A program made the translations under genes and the position numbers. A stretch of 64,000 nt of DNA. Origin: Flavihumibacter soli (GTDB lineage Bacteria; Bacteroidota; Bacteroidia; Sphingobacteriales; Sphingobacteriaceae). How positions within the stretch are numbered: the stretch's first letter is position 1; the number at the start of each line of letters is the position of its first letter. Shown in pieces: positions 32,647-42,505 of this stretch. The DNA lies in the NCBI RefSeq assembly GCF_010692725.1, contig NZ_JAAFZB010000091.1, positions 62,001 to 126,000 on the forward strand. The letters run 5' to 3'. Under the pieces are notes generated by a model. The model did not search any database and had not been told where the DNA came from. It saw only the letters and a program-made list of their open reading frames with translations.

Positions 32647-34356
32647 TTAATTTATATTAACTGGAATCATGCTACTATTACGCGATCCAGGAAAAGGCTC
32701 GGTACGTATAGAAAAAACCAGATTGTATTTACCGGGCTTTGCAGGCCCGCGGATTATAACAGGAATTGTGACAGATCCAAGAGGTTCGACAACCACCTTG
32801 TTAAACTTACTGATCACGGGATTGAATTGTAATACCTTTCCCTTTTCGATAAAGCCGCATTCCAAATACACTTTCCATTTCTCATCATAATTGGAAAAGC
32901 TGATCGACTCCTGATATGGATTTGAAATTCTGATATTTATTGATCGCAATCCCCCAGCTTTCCAGTTATCAGTTAGCGGCTCCGTTCTGATGTTGACCTT
33001 TTGGTAAGTCCGGATCGCCTTTATATTTCTTCCGTAAAAAATTCCTTTTTTAGTCTTCAGGGTGTCTTCGATTATATCTGCACCCTGACTGTCATAAGTG
33101 ACATAATAGGCCGGTTTATTCCGCAAGCTGTCTTCCAATGGCCAGATATCGAACTGTGTTTTGCGGTAATAGCGCGTATCATAAGCGAAGCCCCTGGTCG
33201 TGTTATTATAAAAATCATATAGCGATGCTTCCTGGAATCCACCTTGGATGATCACATTATTATCGCCCGCCTTTTCTTTTACTTCCTTAGCCCAGGCTTT
33301 TGAACTTGAAAAACCGCGAATCATTTTAAGGTTTTTCAATCCCGGTATCGGAAACATAAATGCAAATCGGATTAGCAGGATTAAACAAATATTGATAAGG
33401 GCTGTGGTCTTAAGCCAACCGGGAATCAACTTTAAATTTTGCAGGTAGATATAGCTAATGATCAGTAATGGAGGAAATGCCAGCAAGGTCCAATGAGGTT
33501 CTACCCTGCCTTTAAATGTGGTTAAGAGAAAAAAGACTATTATCCCTACAAAATTGAATTTAACCGCCCTCAGAAAGAGGTCGTTCCCCTTAAATTTAAA
33601 AGCTACACGGTAAAGAAACCAACCGACTAATGGGCCTGCCACCAGCAGCTGACCTGCAAGATAGTCGAAAGTATATTCGGAACGGTATGGTTTTGCCGAG
33701 CGATCAAACAGATGATAATATAACGATGGGAAGCCGTTTTCAAATTGCCAGTATATATGAGGTACGAACAGCAACCCGGATAGTGCCACAATGCCCCAGA
33801 ATGAGGGCCTTCTGATTAACTTGAAATTGGAGAGGATAGTAAAAAACAGTATGAGAACTCCATGGTATTTACTGTAAAGCAAGCCGGCAATAATCAGGGA
33901 AAGGAGAATCGCCCACTTAGCCCTATCCTCATAAACATACCGCTGGTAAACATAGAGAAATAGAATACCGAACAAGAGTAATGGAGAATCCGGAGCGGTA
34001 ACGAATCCATAAACGTGAAAGATCAGAATAGAACTGACAAGGCCAATAAAGAGTTTAATATTTTCCCCTTGTTGCTTTACGATCAGCCATAGAACATATA
34101 CACCCAGGGTACTAGCGATAACTGTAAGCAGCCGCAAATTTAAGGCAGAGTGTCCCAGCCATTCACCTATATGGATGAACAGGCCAACCATAGGCGGATG
34201 ATCAAAGTATCCCCAGTCTAGAAACTTTGAATACAGCCAGTAATAAGCCTCGTCAGCATGCAGTCCGGTTAGGGAGGCCTGTAACAGATTTAACGCTGTC
34301 CATATTATTAAGAACCAATAAAGTATTCTGGCCTCAGAGCCGGATTTTTGAAACAT
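32647..34356 (-). CDS. GT39/ArnT-like membrane glycosyltransferase
   Basis: A 569-residue GT-C protein. LHADEAYYWLYSKFLDWGYF contains the D35/E36 pair in the first extracytoplasmic loop, the catalytic signature of ArnT/PMT-type transferases, followed by DHPPMVG and about nine or ten membrane helices. A periplasmic tail follows from about residue 375. These enzymes take a polyprenyl-phosphate sugar and place it on lipid A, protein or other lipid. Its acceptor is unknown. A GtrA-type gene is directly upstream (12-nt gap), fitting a lipid-linked sugar system. Confidence 0.88.
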   Translation of the reverse strand: MFQKSGSEARILYWFLIIWTALNLLQASLTGLHADEAYYWLYSKFLDWGYFDHPPMVGLFIHIGEWLGHSALNLRLLTVIASTLGVYVLWLIVKQQGENIKLFIGLVSSILIFHVYGFVTAPDSPLLLFGILFLYVYQRYVYEDRAKWAILLSLIIAGLLYSKYHGVLILFFTILSNFKLIRRPSFWGIVALSGLLFVPHIYWQFENGFPSLYYHLFDRSAKPYRSEYTFDYLAGQLLVAGPLVGWFLYRVAFKFKGNDLFLRAVKFNFVGIIVFFLLTTFKGRVEPHWTLLAFPPLLIISYIYLQNLKLIPGWLKTTALINICLILLIRFAFMFPIPGLKNLKMIRGFSSSKAWAKEVKEKAGDNNVIIQGGFQEASLYDFYNNTTRGFAYDTRYYRKTQFDIWPLEDSLRNKPAYYVTYDSQGADIIEDTLKTKKGIFYGRNIKAIRTYQKVNIRTEPLTDNWKAGGLRSINIRISNPYQESISFSNYDEKWKVYLECGFIEKGKVLQFNPVISKFNKVVVEPLGSVTIPVIIRGPAKPGKYNLVFSIRTEPFPGSRNSSMIPVNIN

Positions 34357-34368
34357 GAATATCTTTGA

Positions 34369-34770
34369 TTACCCGGCAAAAGTATATAGATAGTTTCCTA
34401 AAAAGTTCCAAATGGAAACAATAACTATTGCAAAAGCCTTGGATACATAGAAATTGATCTTCAACCTGTCATTAAACAGGTAGATGAGCAGGTTATTGAT
34501 CGCTAATCCCACAATAGCGATTCCTAAAAATTTCCCAAACTGAACGAACTGAGCGCTTTGTCCGGTATTAAAAGTCCAGTATCTGTTAAGTAAGTAATTG
34601 CTGATAGTAGCGACGATAAATCCAAGAGAATTAGCTAAGTATTTGTGGACATTTAACTTCTCTTTACACAAATAAGTGACCCCAAAATCAACGAAGATCC
34701 CTGAGAATCCTACAACTCCAAACTTTATGAATTTTTCTATAAAATCAGAATGAAGGTTATCAGGAAGCAT
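34369..34770 (-). CDS. GtrA-family membrane protein
   Basis: A 133-residue protein with four predicted helices. IKFGVVGFSGIFVDFGVTYL, then SNYLLNRYWTF (the N-x-x-W-TF block) and IWNFLGNYLYTF are the standard GtrA pattern. GtrA proteins are thought to flip or present polyprenyl-phosphate-linked sugars for GT-C transferases. It is the first gene of a three-gene minus-strand unit with the ArnT-like enzyme and a secreted protein. Confidence 0.92.
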   Translation of the reverse strand: MLPDNLHSDFIEKFIKFGVVGFSGIFVDFGVTYLCKEKLNVHKYLANSLGFIVATISNYLLNRYWTFNTGQSAQFVQFGKFLGIAIVGLAINNLLIYLFNDRLKINFYVSKAFAIVIVSIWNFLGNYLYTFAG

Positions 34771-34808
34771 TTTTAATCGCGTGACAATTTGAAGCCCATA
34801 ACAGCAAT

Positions 34809-34828
34809 AATCCCGCCGAAGCGGGATT
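34809..34828 (-). terminator. Hairpin after sucB
   Basis: A perfect 8-bp inverted repeat AATCCCGC / GCGGGATT with a CGAA-type loop, 13 nt past the sucB stop. The downstream sequence is not T-rich, so it may be a weak terminator or an mRNA end-stabilising hairpin. Confidence 0.5.
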
Positions 34829-34840
34829 ACTGAGTTCTAT

Positions 34841-36052
34841 TTAAACGCCTAACAGTAAGCGAGCCGGATCTTCCAGCAATTGTTTAACGCGCACAAGGAA
34901 CCCAACAGACTCACGGCCATCTATTATCCTGTGATCATAAGACAATGCTATATACATAATTGGACGAATCACCACCTCCCCGTTCTGGGCTACTGGTCTT
35001 TCGACGATGTTATGCATACCCAGTATTGCGGACTGAGGGGCATTGATGATGGGGGTCGACATCATTGAACCAAACACTCCACCATTTGTGATAGTGAACG
35101 TTCCGCCGGTCATCTCTTCAATCGTTAATTTGTTCTCCCTCGCTTTACCCGCCAGTTCCATAACAGCACTTTCAATTTGAGCAAGGCTTAATGAATCAGC
35201 GTTACGGATCACCGGAACTACAAGTCCCTTCGGAGCAGACACAGCTATTGAAATATCGGCGAAATCATTATATACAATTTCTTCACCTTCAATACGAGCA
35301 TTTACCGCAGGAAAATCTTTAAGAGCTTCGCAAACAGCCTTCGTGAAGAAGGACATAAAACCTAGTCCGACACCGAATTTTTCCTTAAACTTATCTTTAT
35401 ATCTGGACCTGAGATCCATGACAGGCTTCATGTCCACTTCGTTGAAAGTGGTCAGCATGGCTGTTTCATTTTTAACAGCAACAAGTCTTTTGGCAACTGT
35501 CTTACGGAGCGGCGACATTTTTTCGCGACGCTCATTCCTGCTACCTGCAACCTTTTGCGAAACCACCGGTTGTGCACTTGTTGGCTTGGGTTTCGAAGCC
35601 TCCACTTTCGGAGCTATCGCATTTAGTGCATCTTCTTTTGTTAAGCGACCGTCCCGCCCGCTTCCGGCCACCGTGGCTGGATCAACTCCCTTTTCTGCTA
35701 ATATTTTTGCAGCCGCCGGAGAAGGAACACCTGAAGCGTAAGCTTTCCCGGTTTCACTTGTCTTGACAGAAACTTCTTCTTCCTTAGCAACCTTTTCTTC
35801 TGGTTTGCCAGCCGCAGCACCTTCTTCAATCTTGCAAACTACAGCACCTATTGGAAGAGTATCTCCCTCTTTAGCAATAACCTTTAAAATACCTGCTTTT
35901 TCAGCGGTTAACTCGAAAGTAGCTTTGTCTGATTCCAACTCGGCAATAACTTCATCCATCTCGACAAAATCACCATCATTTTTCTTCCATTGTGATAGGA
36001 CTACTTCTGAAATGGACTCGCCCACCGGCGGAACTTTGATCTCTAAACTCAT
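34841..36052 (-). CDS. sucB: 2-oxoglutarate dehydrogenase E2, dihydrolipoyl succinyltransferase
   Basis: A 403-residue E2 with one lipoyl domain (residues 1-75; Lys43 in [12 protein letters not shown]), a peripheral E1/E3-binding domain (about 110-145, [14 protein letters not shown]) and the catalytic core with [12 protein letters not shown] near the end, whose His and Asp drive acyl transfer. It carries succinyl from E1 to CoA in the TCA cycle. It follows sucA on the same strand with a 20-nt gap, so they form one operon. The E3 gene is at 24.6 kb. Confidence 0.97.
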   Translation of the reverse strand: MSLEIKVPPVGESISEVVLSQWKKNDGDFVEMDEVIAELESDKATFELTAEKAGILKVIAKEGDTLPIGAVVCKIEEGAAAGKPEEKVAKEEEVSVKTSETGKAYASGVPSPAAAKILAEKGVDPATVAGSGRDGRLTKEDALNAIAPKVEASKPKPTSAQPVVSQKVAGSRNERREKMSPLRKTVAKRLVAVKNETAMLTTFNEVDMKPVMDLRSRYKDKFKEKFGVGLGFMSFFTKAVCEALKDFPAVNARIEGEEIVYNDFADISIAVSAPKGLVVPVIRNADSLSLAQIESAVMELAGKARENKLTIEEMTGGTFTITNGGVFGSMMSTPIINAPQSAILGMHNIVERPVAQNGEVVIRPIMYIALSYDHRIIDGRESVGFLVRVKQLLEDPARLLLGV

Positions 36053-36072
36053 ATGGTTTTATTTATATCGCA

Positions 36073-38868
36073 TTAATCAACTTTAACAGCCTTGTTGGTG
36101 GTCTTTTCAACCTTCTGCTTTACTTCAGGTCCCGCAGCATCCTCAAAAGCACGCCCAATAATGGACAATTGCTGCGCAATATGCTGTTTAGCATAGCCGG
36201 TCGCCGTACTGCTGCTTTCCTTCCGGGAGATTACTTTGAAATTGAAGTCTGAATCCAGGTAGAACCTGCGGCAGACATACGGCCATGCTCCCATATTCTC
36301 CGGCTCCTCCTGAACCCATAGGAACTGGGTTGCCTTTTTATACTTGACTTTCAGATTTTTCATTGCCTCAACAGGCATTGGATACAGTTGTTCAATTCTC
36401 ACAATAGCAACATCACTGCGCTTATCAGCTTGTTGTTTCTCCAACAGGTCGTAATATATCTTACCTGAACAAAACAGCAATCGTTTAACCTTATCTGGTT
36501 TAGCATATGCATCATCCATCACCTCCTGGAAACTGCCTTTTGTAAACTCCTCTAAAGTACTTACGCACTGAGGACTTCGCAGGAGACTTTTAGGTGTGAA
36601 TACAACTAAAGGCTTTCTGAAATCACGTTTTAGCTGGCGACGCAATAAGTGAAAGAAATTCCCGGGTGTAGTACAGTTAGCAACCTGTATGTTGTTATCC
36701 GCACATAATTCCATAAAACGTTCTATCCGCGCAGAAGAGTGTTCAGGTCCTTGTCCCTCGTAACCATGCGGTAATAGCATGACCAGAGCATTAGAACGCT
36801 GCCACTTGGTTTCAGCAGACGCGACAAACTGATCGACAATAATCTGAGCCCCATTGAAGAAATCTCCAAACTGTGCCTCCCAAACAACTAAAGACATGGG
36901 GTTAGCAAGAGCATAGCCATATTCAAATCCCAACACGCCATACTCGGAAAGGTGAGAATTATAAATGTCGAACTTGGCTTTAACCCCGTTCAGGTGAGCC
37001 AGGGGAACATACTCCTGCTCAGAGTCTTCCAGGGTTAGTACTGCATGACGATGAGAGAAGGTACCACGCTCCACATCCTGGCCGCTTATACGAACTCTTA
37101 AGTCCTCTTTCAACAAAGTCCCATAGGCTAACTGCTCACCCATGGCCCAGTCAAAAGTTTTATTCTCTACCATTTTCCTGCGATCTTCAAATAACTTTTC
37201 AATCTTTTTGAAAAACTTTTTATCAGCAGGCAGGGTAGTGATCTCTTTAGCTATAGACAGTAAAACGTCCTCACCAACGGCCGTCTGGGAAGGCTCATGC
37301 ATATCTTTCGGCTCTGCCAGACGCAAGCCTTTCCATGCTCCGGAGAATACCGGGTTCACAGCCGAAAAAGTCTGGTCTTCCTTCGATTCATTCAAGCGCT
37401 CCTGCAATAGTGCCCGGAAGTCCTTTTCCATTTCTTTTGCAAGATTGGCGTCAACACTTCCCTGCTCAAGTAACTTTTTATTGTAAATCTCCCGGGGGTT
37501 AGGGTGCTTCTCTATCGCCTTGTATAAGAGTGGCTGGGTGAACTTAGGCTCATCGGATTCATTATGTCCATAACGACGGTAACATAAAATATCGATGAAA
37601 ACATCATTATGATATTTTTGACGATACTCAACTGCCATATTAATTGCATAAACCAGGGCTTCTACATCATCGCCATTGACGTGAAATACGGGCGACAGTG
37701 TAACCTTAGCCAGGTCCGTACAGTAGGTAGAGGAACGGGCATCTTTAAAGTTAGTTGTAAAGCCAACCTGGTTGTTTATGACAAGATGAATTGTACCACC
37801 AGTTTTATAACCGTCCAACTTTGCCATCTGAATTACTTCATAGGTTATTCCCTGGCCGGCGAGCGAAGCGTCACCATGAATAAGAATCGGAGCAATTCTG
37901 GAATAGTCACCTTCGTATTTAAAATCAATCTTGGAACGAACAATACCCTCAACTACAGGATCAACCGCCTCGAGATGTGAAGGATTCGGACAAAGGCTTA
38001 AATGCACCTTCCTTCCACTTGCGATCTCTACATCAGTAGAGAAACCAAGGTGATATTTTACGTCTCCTCCAAATGGGGAACTTGCATCATAGCCCTTTCC
38101 CTCAAATTCCGAAAAAATATCTTTATAGGTCTTGTGCATAATGTTTGCAAGCACGTTCAAACGACCGCGATGCGCCATACCTAAAACAAACTCTTCAATA
38201 CCAAGTTCTGCACCTTTCTCAATTACGGAATCCAGGGCCGGAATAACAGATTCGGCACCTTCCAGGGAGAAGCGTTTTTGACCCAGGAATTTTGTCCCAA
38301 GGAAATTTTCAAAAACTACCGCCTCATTAAGCTTCTTCAGGATTCTTTTCTTGGTTTCAATTGAAAAACGGGGAGTATTTCGCTCAGACTCCATTCGGGT
38401 CTCAAACCATTTTATCTTTTCCGGACTGCGGATGTATTTATACTCAGCGCCGATAGACTGACAATATGTTTGTTCAAGCAACTCTCGTATATCCCGTAAT
38501 TTAGCGGGGCCTAAGCCAACTTCCACGCCTGCCGAGAACACTGTATCGAGATCATCTTCTGTGAACCCGAAGGTTGCAAGTTCTTTGCCGGGAAAATACG
38601 GCCGGCGCTCTCTGACAGGATTAGTCTTTGTGAACAGATGACCCCGATCCCGGTAACCATTGATCATGTTCAAAACATTGATCTCCTTTAAAAAGTGTTC
38701 GGGAGTCTCAGCGATTTCGGAGCCACCCTCCGAAGTCCGGCCAAAATCAAAGCCTTCAAAAAATTTCTGCCAGCCAAAATCGACAGCAGTATTATCCTCT
38801 TTATATAACTGATATAGTGAATCTACGTAAGCCGGGTCAGCATTACTGAGGTATGATAATTTATCCAT
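36073..38868 (-). CDS. sucA: 2-oxoglutarate dehydrogenase E1
   Basis: A 931-residue thiamin-diphosphate enzyme. Visible are the N-terminal E2-binding helix (SYLSNADPAYVDSLYQLY), HRGRLNVLANI, the substrate stretch GDASLAGQGITYE, the ThDP-binding motif region GDDVEALVYAI and the pyrimidine-domain block HGYEGQGPEHSSAR. It decarboxylates 2-oxoglutarate and succinylates the E2 lipoyl arm. First gene of sucA-sucB. Upstream on the minus strand is a perfect TATTTTTG -7 element (38890-38897), but its nearest TTG is 24 nt away, so the promoter is not secure. Confidence 0.98.
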   Translation of the reverse strand: MDKLSYLSNADPAYVDSLYQLYKEDNTAVDFGWQKFFEGFDFGRTSEGGSEIAETPEHFLKEINVLNMINGYRDRGHLFTKTNPVRERRPYFPGKELATFGFTEDDLDTVFSAGVEVGLGPAKLRDIRELLEQTYCQSIGAEYKYIRSPEKIKWFETRMESERNTPRFSIETKKRILKKLNEAVVFENFLGTKFLGQKRFSLEGAESVIPALDSVIEKGAELGIEEFVLGMAHRGRLNVLANIMHKTYKDIFSEFEGKGYDASSPFGGDVKYHLGFSTDVEIASGRKVHLSLCPNPSHLEAVDPVVEGIVRSKIDFKYEGDYSRIAPILIHGDASLAGQGITYEVIQMAKLDGYKTGGTIHLVINNQVGFTTNFKDARSSTYCTDLAKVTLSPVFHVNGDDVEALVYAINMAVEYRQKYHNDVFIDILCYRRYGHNESDEPKFTQPLLYKAIEKHPNPREIYNKKLLEQGSVDANLAKEMEKDFRALLQERLNESKEDQTFSAVNPVFSGAWKGLRLAEPKDMHEPSQTAVGEDVLLSIAKEITTLPADKKFFKKIEKLFEDRRKMVENKTFDWAMGEQLAYGTLLKEDLRVRISGQDVERGTFSHRHAVLTLEDSEQEYVPLAHLNGVKAKFDIYNSHLSEYGVLGFEYGYALANPMSLVVWEAQFGDFFNGAQIIVDQFVASAETKWQRSNALVMLLPHGYEGQGPEHSSARIERFMELCADNNIQVANCTTPGNFFHLLRRQLKRDFRKPLVVFTPKSLLRSPQCVSTLEEFTKGSFQEVMDDAYAKPDKVKRLLFCSGKIYYDLLEKQQADKRSDVAIVRIEQLYPMPVEAMKNLKVKYKKATQFLWVQEEPENMGAWPYVCRRFYLDSDFNFKVISRKESSSTATGYAKQHIAQQLSIIGRAFEDAAGPEVKQKVEKTTNKAVKVD

Positions 38869-39026
38869 TTAGCATATTCTATAGCGGCACAAAAATAAGA
38901 CTTTCGGCCTGAAATCCTGCACAACAATCCTAAAATTAACAGCATTACAGAATCATCAATAGACAAGTACCATTTTATATTTTTGAGAGTGCAGCGACTC
39001 TGTGAAAGGGTCACTGATATTGCAGA

Positions 39027-39797
39027 TCAGGAAACAGCATACAGGCCGAATCGCTTTTTAACACCGGGAGTTAAGAACCAAATACGATATCGTGCAATGC
39101 GTTTTACGAGGTTGGCAAAGCCGTTGGTAACAGTGTCCTTTCTGAAATGTTTTACGGCGTTTTCAGTCATAAAATAGTTCTCGCCATTTATGGTATAAAC
39201 TGCCGCAGGAAAAGGTAAAGGCTTGAGCTTTATCCCGTTGTCGAGAGTGCGGAGCGGATGTCTGAAATACATATCCGCTGAAATAATTCCCTTAATGTAT
39301 TGTGGCTTGACGATAACGGAAGTTCCGCAAAGGCTGCTAAACTTATCCATTTTTTTAAAGATTAGCCTGCTGCCTTCCCGATAGACATAACCCATCTTAC
39401 TATACCATCCTTCAACATCGGAATGCCTTTTCACATATTCTACGATCTTATTATTAATGCAGTCGTCTGCGTCCACGACCATCACGTGGGTGGTGTCGAA
39501 TTGCGATGCATAATCAAGGCCAGCAAGGATCTTCTTAGACTTATCGGCCTCCTTAGGTGAGTGAAGCCCTTTAAATGCCTGGGTCACTTCAGGGGTAGGC
39601 GGAAGAAAGTCTACATAAACATAATGAATGTTGTCGTGTTCAAAATTTGTTATGGGTCTTTCGTTGCAAACAACAATAACCTTAAAATCTTGATCTGTTT
39701 GCTGACAAACTGAACGAATGCAACGCTCGAACAATCTGGAGAATTTTTCCCAGGAGGGGGAAATAACAGCGCTTTTAACAGGGATAATAAAAATCAT
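39027..39797 (-). CDS. Glycosyltransferase-like protein (GT-A fold)
   Basis: A 256-residue protein. VIVVCNERP, then VMVVDADDCINNKIVEY (DADD at 109-112) give the GT-A nucleotide-sugar core with the Asp-x-Asp metal site. The rest has KMDKFSSLCGTSVIVKP and a basic C-terminal helix. No membrane segment. The product may add a sugar to a surface glycan, but no polysaccharide cluster is adjacent. The gene lies between sucA and an epimerase-like gene, divergent from the latter. Confidence 0.75.
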   Translation of the reverse strand: MIFIIPVKSAVISPSWEKFSRLFERCIRSVCQQTDQDFKVIVVCNERPITNFEHDNIHYVYVDFLPPTPEVTQAFKGLHSPKEADKSKKILAGLDYASQFDTTHVMVVDADDCINNKIVEYVKRHSDVEGWYSKMGYVYREGSRLIFKKMDKFSSLCGTSVIVKPQYIKGIISADMYFRHPLRTLDNGIKLKPLPFPAAVYTINGENYFMTENAVKHFRKDTVTNGFANLVKRIARYRIWFLTPGVKKRFGLYAVS

Positions 39798-39978
39798 ATG
39801 TTAGTTTGAAGATAAGTCCATATTAAAATAGGGAATTGTCGCAACTTATTTATACTATTTTTAAATTTTTTAAATGACAGATTAAATTGCTTAGTAGCCG
39901 ACAGATTAATTATAGATATCATACTCACATAGCATGAAATTTGTTTTTGAATAGTAACGAACAAGCTTCTAAAATTAT

Positions 39979-40905
39979 ATGAGCACAATAAGCAGGACTA
40001 TTCTTATTAGCGGAGGAACAGGTTTGCTTGGAAAACCTTTAACCCGGATGCTGTTGCAGAAGGGTTACGCAGTGCATCACCTCAGCCGTAATCCGGAATT
40101 GCATGGGAATCCTCGCATAAAGGTATTCAAATGGGATGTTAAAAACAATCAGATTGACCCGAACTGTATATCCGGCGTGGAAGCAATAATTCACTTAGCA
40201 GGTGAAGGAATTGCGGAGAAGCGGTGGACAGAGAAACGTAAGCAGGAGATCGTCAGCAGCAGAACTGATTCAATCGAAATGATCTACCGACTACTTCAGC
40301 AAAGCCCTGGCCATGCGGTAAAAACTATTATATCCGCGTCCGCTATTGGCTACTACGGTGACCGCGAGAATAAACTGCTGACAGAAGAAGACCCGCCTGG
40401 GAAAGGATTTTTACCAATGGCATGTATAGCATGGGAAAAAGCAGTAGATGAAGGCGAGAAAATGAATTTGCGAATTGTCAAGCTTCGTACAGGAATCGTT
40501 TTAACTGACGAAGGCGGCGCCTTGGCTGAAATGGCAGCACCCGTTAAACGTGGGCTGGGTTCACCGCTGGGGACCGGGCATCAATGGATGTCATGGATCC
40601 ATATACAGGACGTGATGAGAATGTACATTTTTGCCCTGGAAAACCCGCAAATCCGGGGAACTTATAACATGACAGCTCCAAACCCTGTAACCAATACGGA
40701 ACTATTTCGAAACCTGGGACAGATTTTTGATAAAAAACTTTGGCTTCCCAGGGTACCCGCATTGGCCCTGAAAATTATGTTAGGTGAGTTGAGTGCTTTA
40801 GTCTTGGATAGTGCAAAGGTTTCATCATCAAAAATTCAGGCTTCCGGATTCACCTTTAATTATCCAGAATTAAATAAGGCCTTGCGGGAGATATACATTG
40901 AATAA
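39979..40905 (+). CDS. TIGR01777-family NAD(P)-dependent epimerase-like protein (YfcH/SulA-like)
   Basis: A 308-residue short-chain/extended SDR. The Rossmann motif GGTGLLG lies at 12-18, ISASAIGYYGDR holds the YYG of the TIGR01777 family, and MSWIHIQD and MTAPNPVTNTELFRNLG complete the conserved blocks. Family members (E. coli YfcH, plant SulA) have no established reaction; a role in cell division or sugar-nucleotide chemistry is only suggested. A bidirectional hairpin separates it from the FKBP genes. Confidence 0.9.
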   Translation: MSTISRTILISGGTGLLGKPLTRMLLQKGYAVHHLSRNPELHGNPRIKVFKWDVKNNQIDPNCISGVEAIIHLAGEGIAEKRWTEKRKQEIVSSRTDSIEMIYRLLQQSPGHAVKTIISASAIGYYGDRENKLLTEEDPPGKGFLPMACIAWEKAVDEGEKMNLRIVKLRTGIVLTDEGGALAEMAAPVKRGLGSPLGTGHQWMSWIHIQDVMRMYIFALENPQIRGTYNMTAPNPVTNTELFRNLGQIFDKKLWLPRVPALALKIMLGELSALVLDSAKVSSSKIQASGFTFNYPELNKALREIYIE

Positions 40906-40911
40906 TATAAC

Positions 40912-40936
40912 AAAAAAGGCGCCTGAGGCGCCCGTT
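40912..40936. terminator. Bidirectional terminator, epimerase / FKBP
   Basis: Stem GGCGCC / GGCGCC with a TGA loop, T run on the minus strand (AAAAAA on plus) and GTTTTAG on the plus strand. It directly touches the FKBP stop codon at 40937. Confidence 0.75.
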
Positions 40937-41797
40937 TTAGTTTGTTACGTCGGTGACTTCTATATCGAAGTCAAGCACCGAGTTTGCCGGTATAGTCTGC
41001 GAACCTTGCGGACCATATGCAAGTGCCGAAGGAATCAGAATTCTCAATTTGCCGCCCTTTTTTATCAAGGGAACCGCCTGTTTCCATCCTTCAATCAAAT
41101 TTTCCAGCTTACTGGTAAAAGGCTTTTCCTTAGTAGCCGAATCGAACACTGTTCCCTTCAATAAGCGTCCGGCGTATGCGATGGTGATAGAAGATGTCAG
41201 TTTAATCTCTTCAGTACCTGTTCCGGGTGCAATTATTTTATAATACACACCGCTCGGCAATTTGGAGAACCCGGTTAAAGATCTGGCAGTCATAAATCTG
41301 TTGATGATTACGTCATCCATCTCTGGCTGAGTTCGAACATCAAATAATTCCAGTTCACTATCTAACACTTCATTACCTACTATAGGGCCAGAACCATTTC
41401 GTCCAAATCCCAATGTAGAAGGAAACACCACACGAACTTTTCCGCCCTTGTTTACTTTATACAAAGCCAATCGCCAGGCTTCGGGTCTTACATATCCTAA
41501 AAAACCCGAATTAAGTGAGTACGAGTCCGCTGTGAAATATTGCTTGCCGTCTACGGACTTTGCAGTATAACTGAAAAATACCTGCTCTGAGTTTTTAGCA
41601 ATTTCTCCTGTTCCTGGTGTTAAAACCTGGTAGTAAATGCCTGACTCATCTTTTGTTAGATTCAGCTTTTGGGCCCTTACATAGTCCTGTATTTTCCGTT
41701 CATCCACTTCTTCTATGGATTCATATTCCTTTTCACATCCAGCCAGAATGACAACAAGGAAGAGAGAGGTGAAGGTGTATTTTAAAAAAGATCTCAT
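40937..41797 (-). CDS. Lipoprotein with two FKBP-type peptidyl-prolyl isomerase domains
   Basis: A 286-residue lipoprotein (lipobox ending at C21 in VVILAGC). Two FKBP domains in series: the first, about 55-160, is degenerate (SGIYYQVLTPGTG, then STLGFGRNGSG), and the second, about 180-286, is canonical (KLPSGVYYKIIAPGTG, VFDSATKEKPF, IPSALAYGPQG, NSVLDFDIEVTDV). It would catalyse proline isomerisation in the periplasm, tethered to the outer or inner membrane. It is 12 nt downstream of a one-domain paralogue, so the pair probably arose by duplication. Confidence 0.92.
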   Translation of the reverse strand: MRSFLKYTFTSLFLVVILAGCEKEYESIEEVDERKIQDYVRAQKLNLTKDESGIYYQVLTPGTGEIAKNSEQVFFSYTAKSVDGKQYFTADSYSLNSGFLGYVRPEAWRLALYKVNKGGKVRVVFPSTLGFGRNGSGPIVGNEVLDSELELFDVRTQPEMDDVIINRFMTARSLTGFSKLPSGVYYKIIAPGTGTEEIKLTSSITIAYAGRLLKGTVFDSATKEKPFTSKLENLIEGWKQAVPLIKKGGKLRILIPSALAYGPQGSQTIPANSVLDFDIEVTDVTN

Positions 41798-41809
41798 TTT
41801 TGGAATTTA

Positions 41810-42283
41810 TTAATTTTGAGCATCAACCAGTTCGACATCAAAATCCAGTATTGAATTAGATGGGATCCCATTTTGAGCCTGGGCACCGTATGCATAGCCT
41901 GAAGGAACAAATAGGCGGATTTTGCCTCCTTTTTGAATAAGGGGAATACCGATCTGCCATCCGAGAATAACGCCGCCCAAATTAAAGTCAATAGGCGCAG
42001 TCGGTTGCGGAATCGTGTTTCCATTGAGCAATCTCAGGGTATACTTTGCCGTAATGGATGTATTGGCGCCATAAACCAATGTACCGGTTCCCGGTTCAAT
42101 GATCTGATAATAGAGGCCCGATTGATGACGGATAGCCGGAATATTGTTTGCAGTAATAAATTCTTTAATACGCAGCTCATCAGCTGCAAGCTGTTCTTCA
42201 GCACTAATTCCGGGGTCCTTTTTACAAGCGCCAAGAGCCGTAACTAACATCAAAAAAGCCAGCAGGAATTGTTTCATTTTCAT
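41810..42283 (-). CDS. FKBP-type peptidyl-prolyl isomerase lipoprotein
   Basis: A 157-residue lipoprotein (lipobox C20 in TALGAC). One FKBP domain from about residue 60: GLYYQIIEPGTG, then LNGNTI, IPLIQKGGKIRLFVPSG and NSILDFDVELVD. Starts at 42283 or at the next ATG (42277). It is upstream of the two-domain paralogue and probably heads the pair's operon. Two tandem FKBP lipoproteins are common in Bacteroidota and may fold exported barrels. Confidence 0.92.
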   Translation of the reverse strand: MKMKQFLLAFLMLVTALGACKKDPGISAEEQLAADELRIKEFITANNIPAIRHQSGLYYQIIEPGTGTLVYGANTSITAKYTLRLLNGNTIPQPTAPIDFNLGGVILGWQIGIPLIQKGGKIRLFVPSGYAYGAQAQNGIPSNSILDFDVELVDAQN

Positions 42284-42352
42284 ATGGCTGCAAATTTATC
42301 CTTTTAAATCTCAAAACCGAAGGATTAACATTTTTTAACTAAAGAATGATAA

Positions 42353-42380
42353 TGAGACACTAGATGTGAGATTTGAGAGT
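42353..42380. repeat. TCTAGTGTCTC-type repeat, inverted copy
   Basis: GAGACACTAGATGTGAGATTTGAGAG; its complement shares TCTAGTGTCTC and AAATCT with the stretch at 42457-42505, giving an inverted pair 75 nt apart downstream of the fad block. Confidence 0.5.
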
Positions 42381-42456
42381 GGATCGGAAACCAGACCATT
42401 TATACTTAAAGACCCAACTATTGCTACCGTCCAAATCAGACATCATATATAATCGC

Positions 42457-42505
42457 AAATCTAATGTCTAGTGTCTCAAATCTAATATCTCTTGTCTCAA
42501 GTCTA
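42457..42505. repeat. TCTAATRTCT repeat cluster after the acyl-CoA dehydrogenase gene
   Basis: Several degenerate direct copies of a 10-nt unit (ATCTAATGTCTAG, then GTCTCAAATCTAATATCT, then TCTTGTCTCAAGTCTAG) run into the gene's stop codon. The same unit recurs in the other intergenic gaps of the fad cluster. Confidence 0.6.

Noticed and set aside
38890-38917. Consensus promoter for sucA
   Set aside because: TATTTTTG fits the -7 element, but the nearest TTG is 24 nt upstream rather than 19-21, so I list it only within the sucA note.
40898-41164. 88-codon plus-strand frame overlapping the FKBP gene
   Set aside because: Antisense to a conserved FKBP domain; no homology and no start context.
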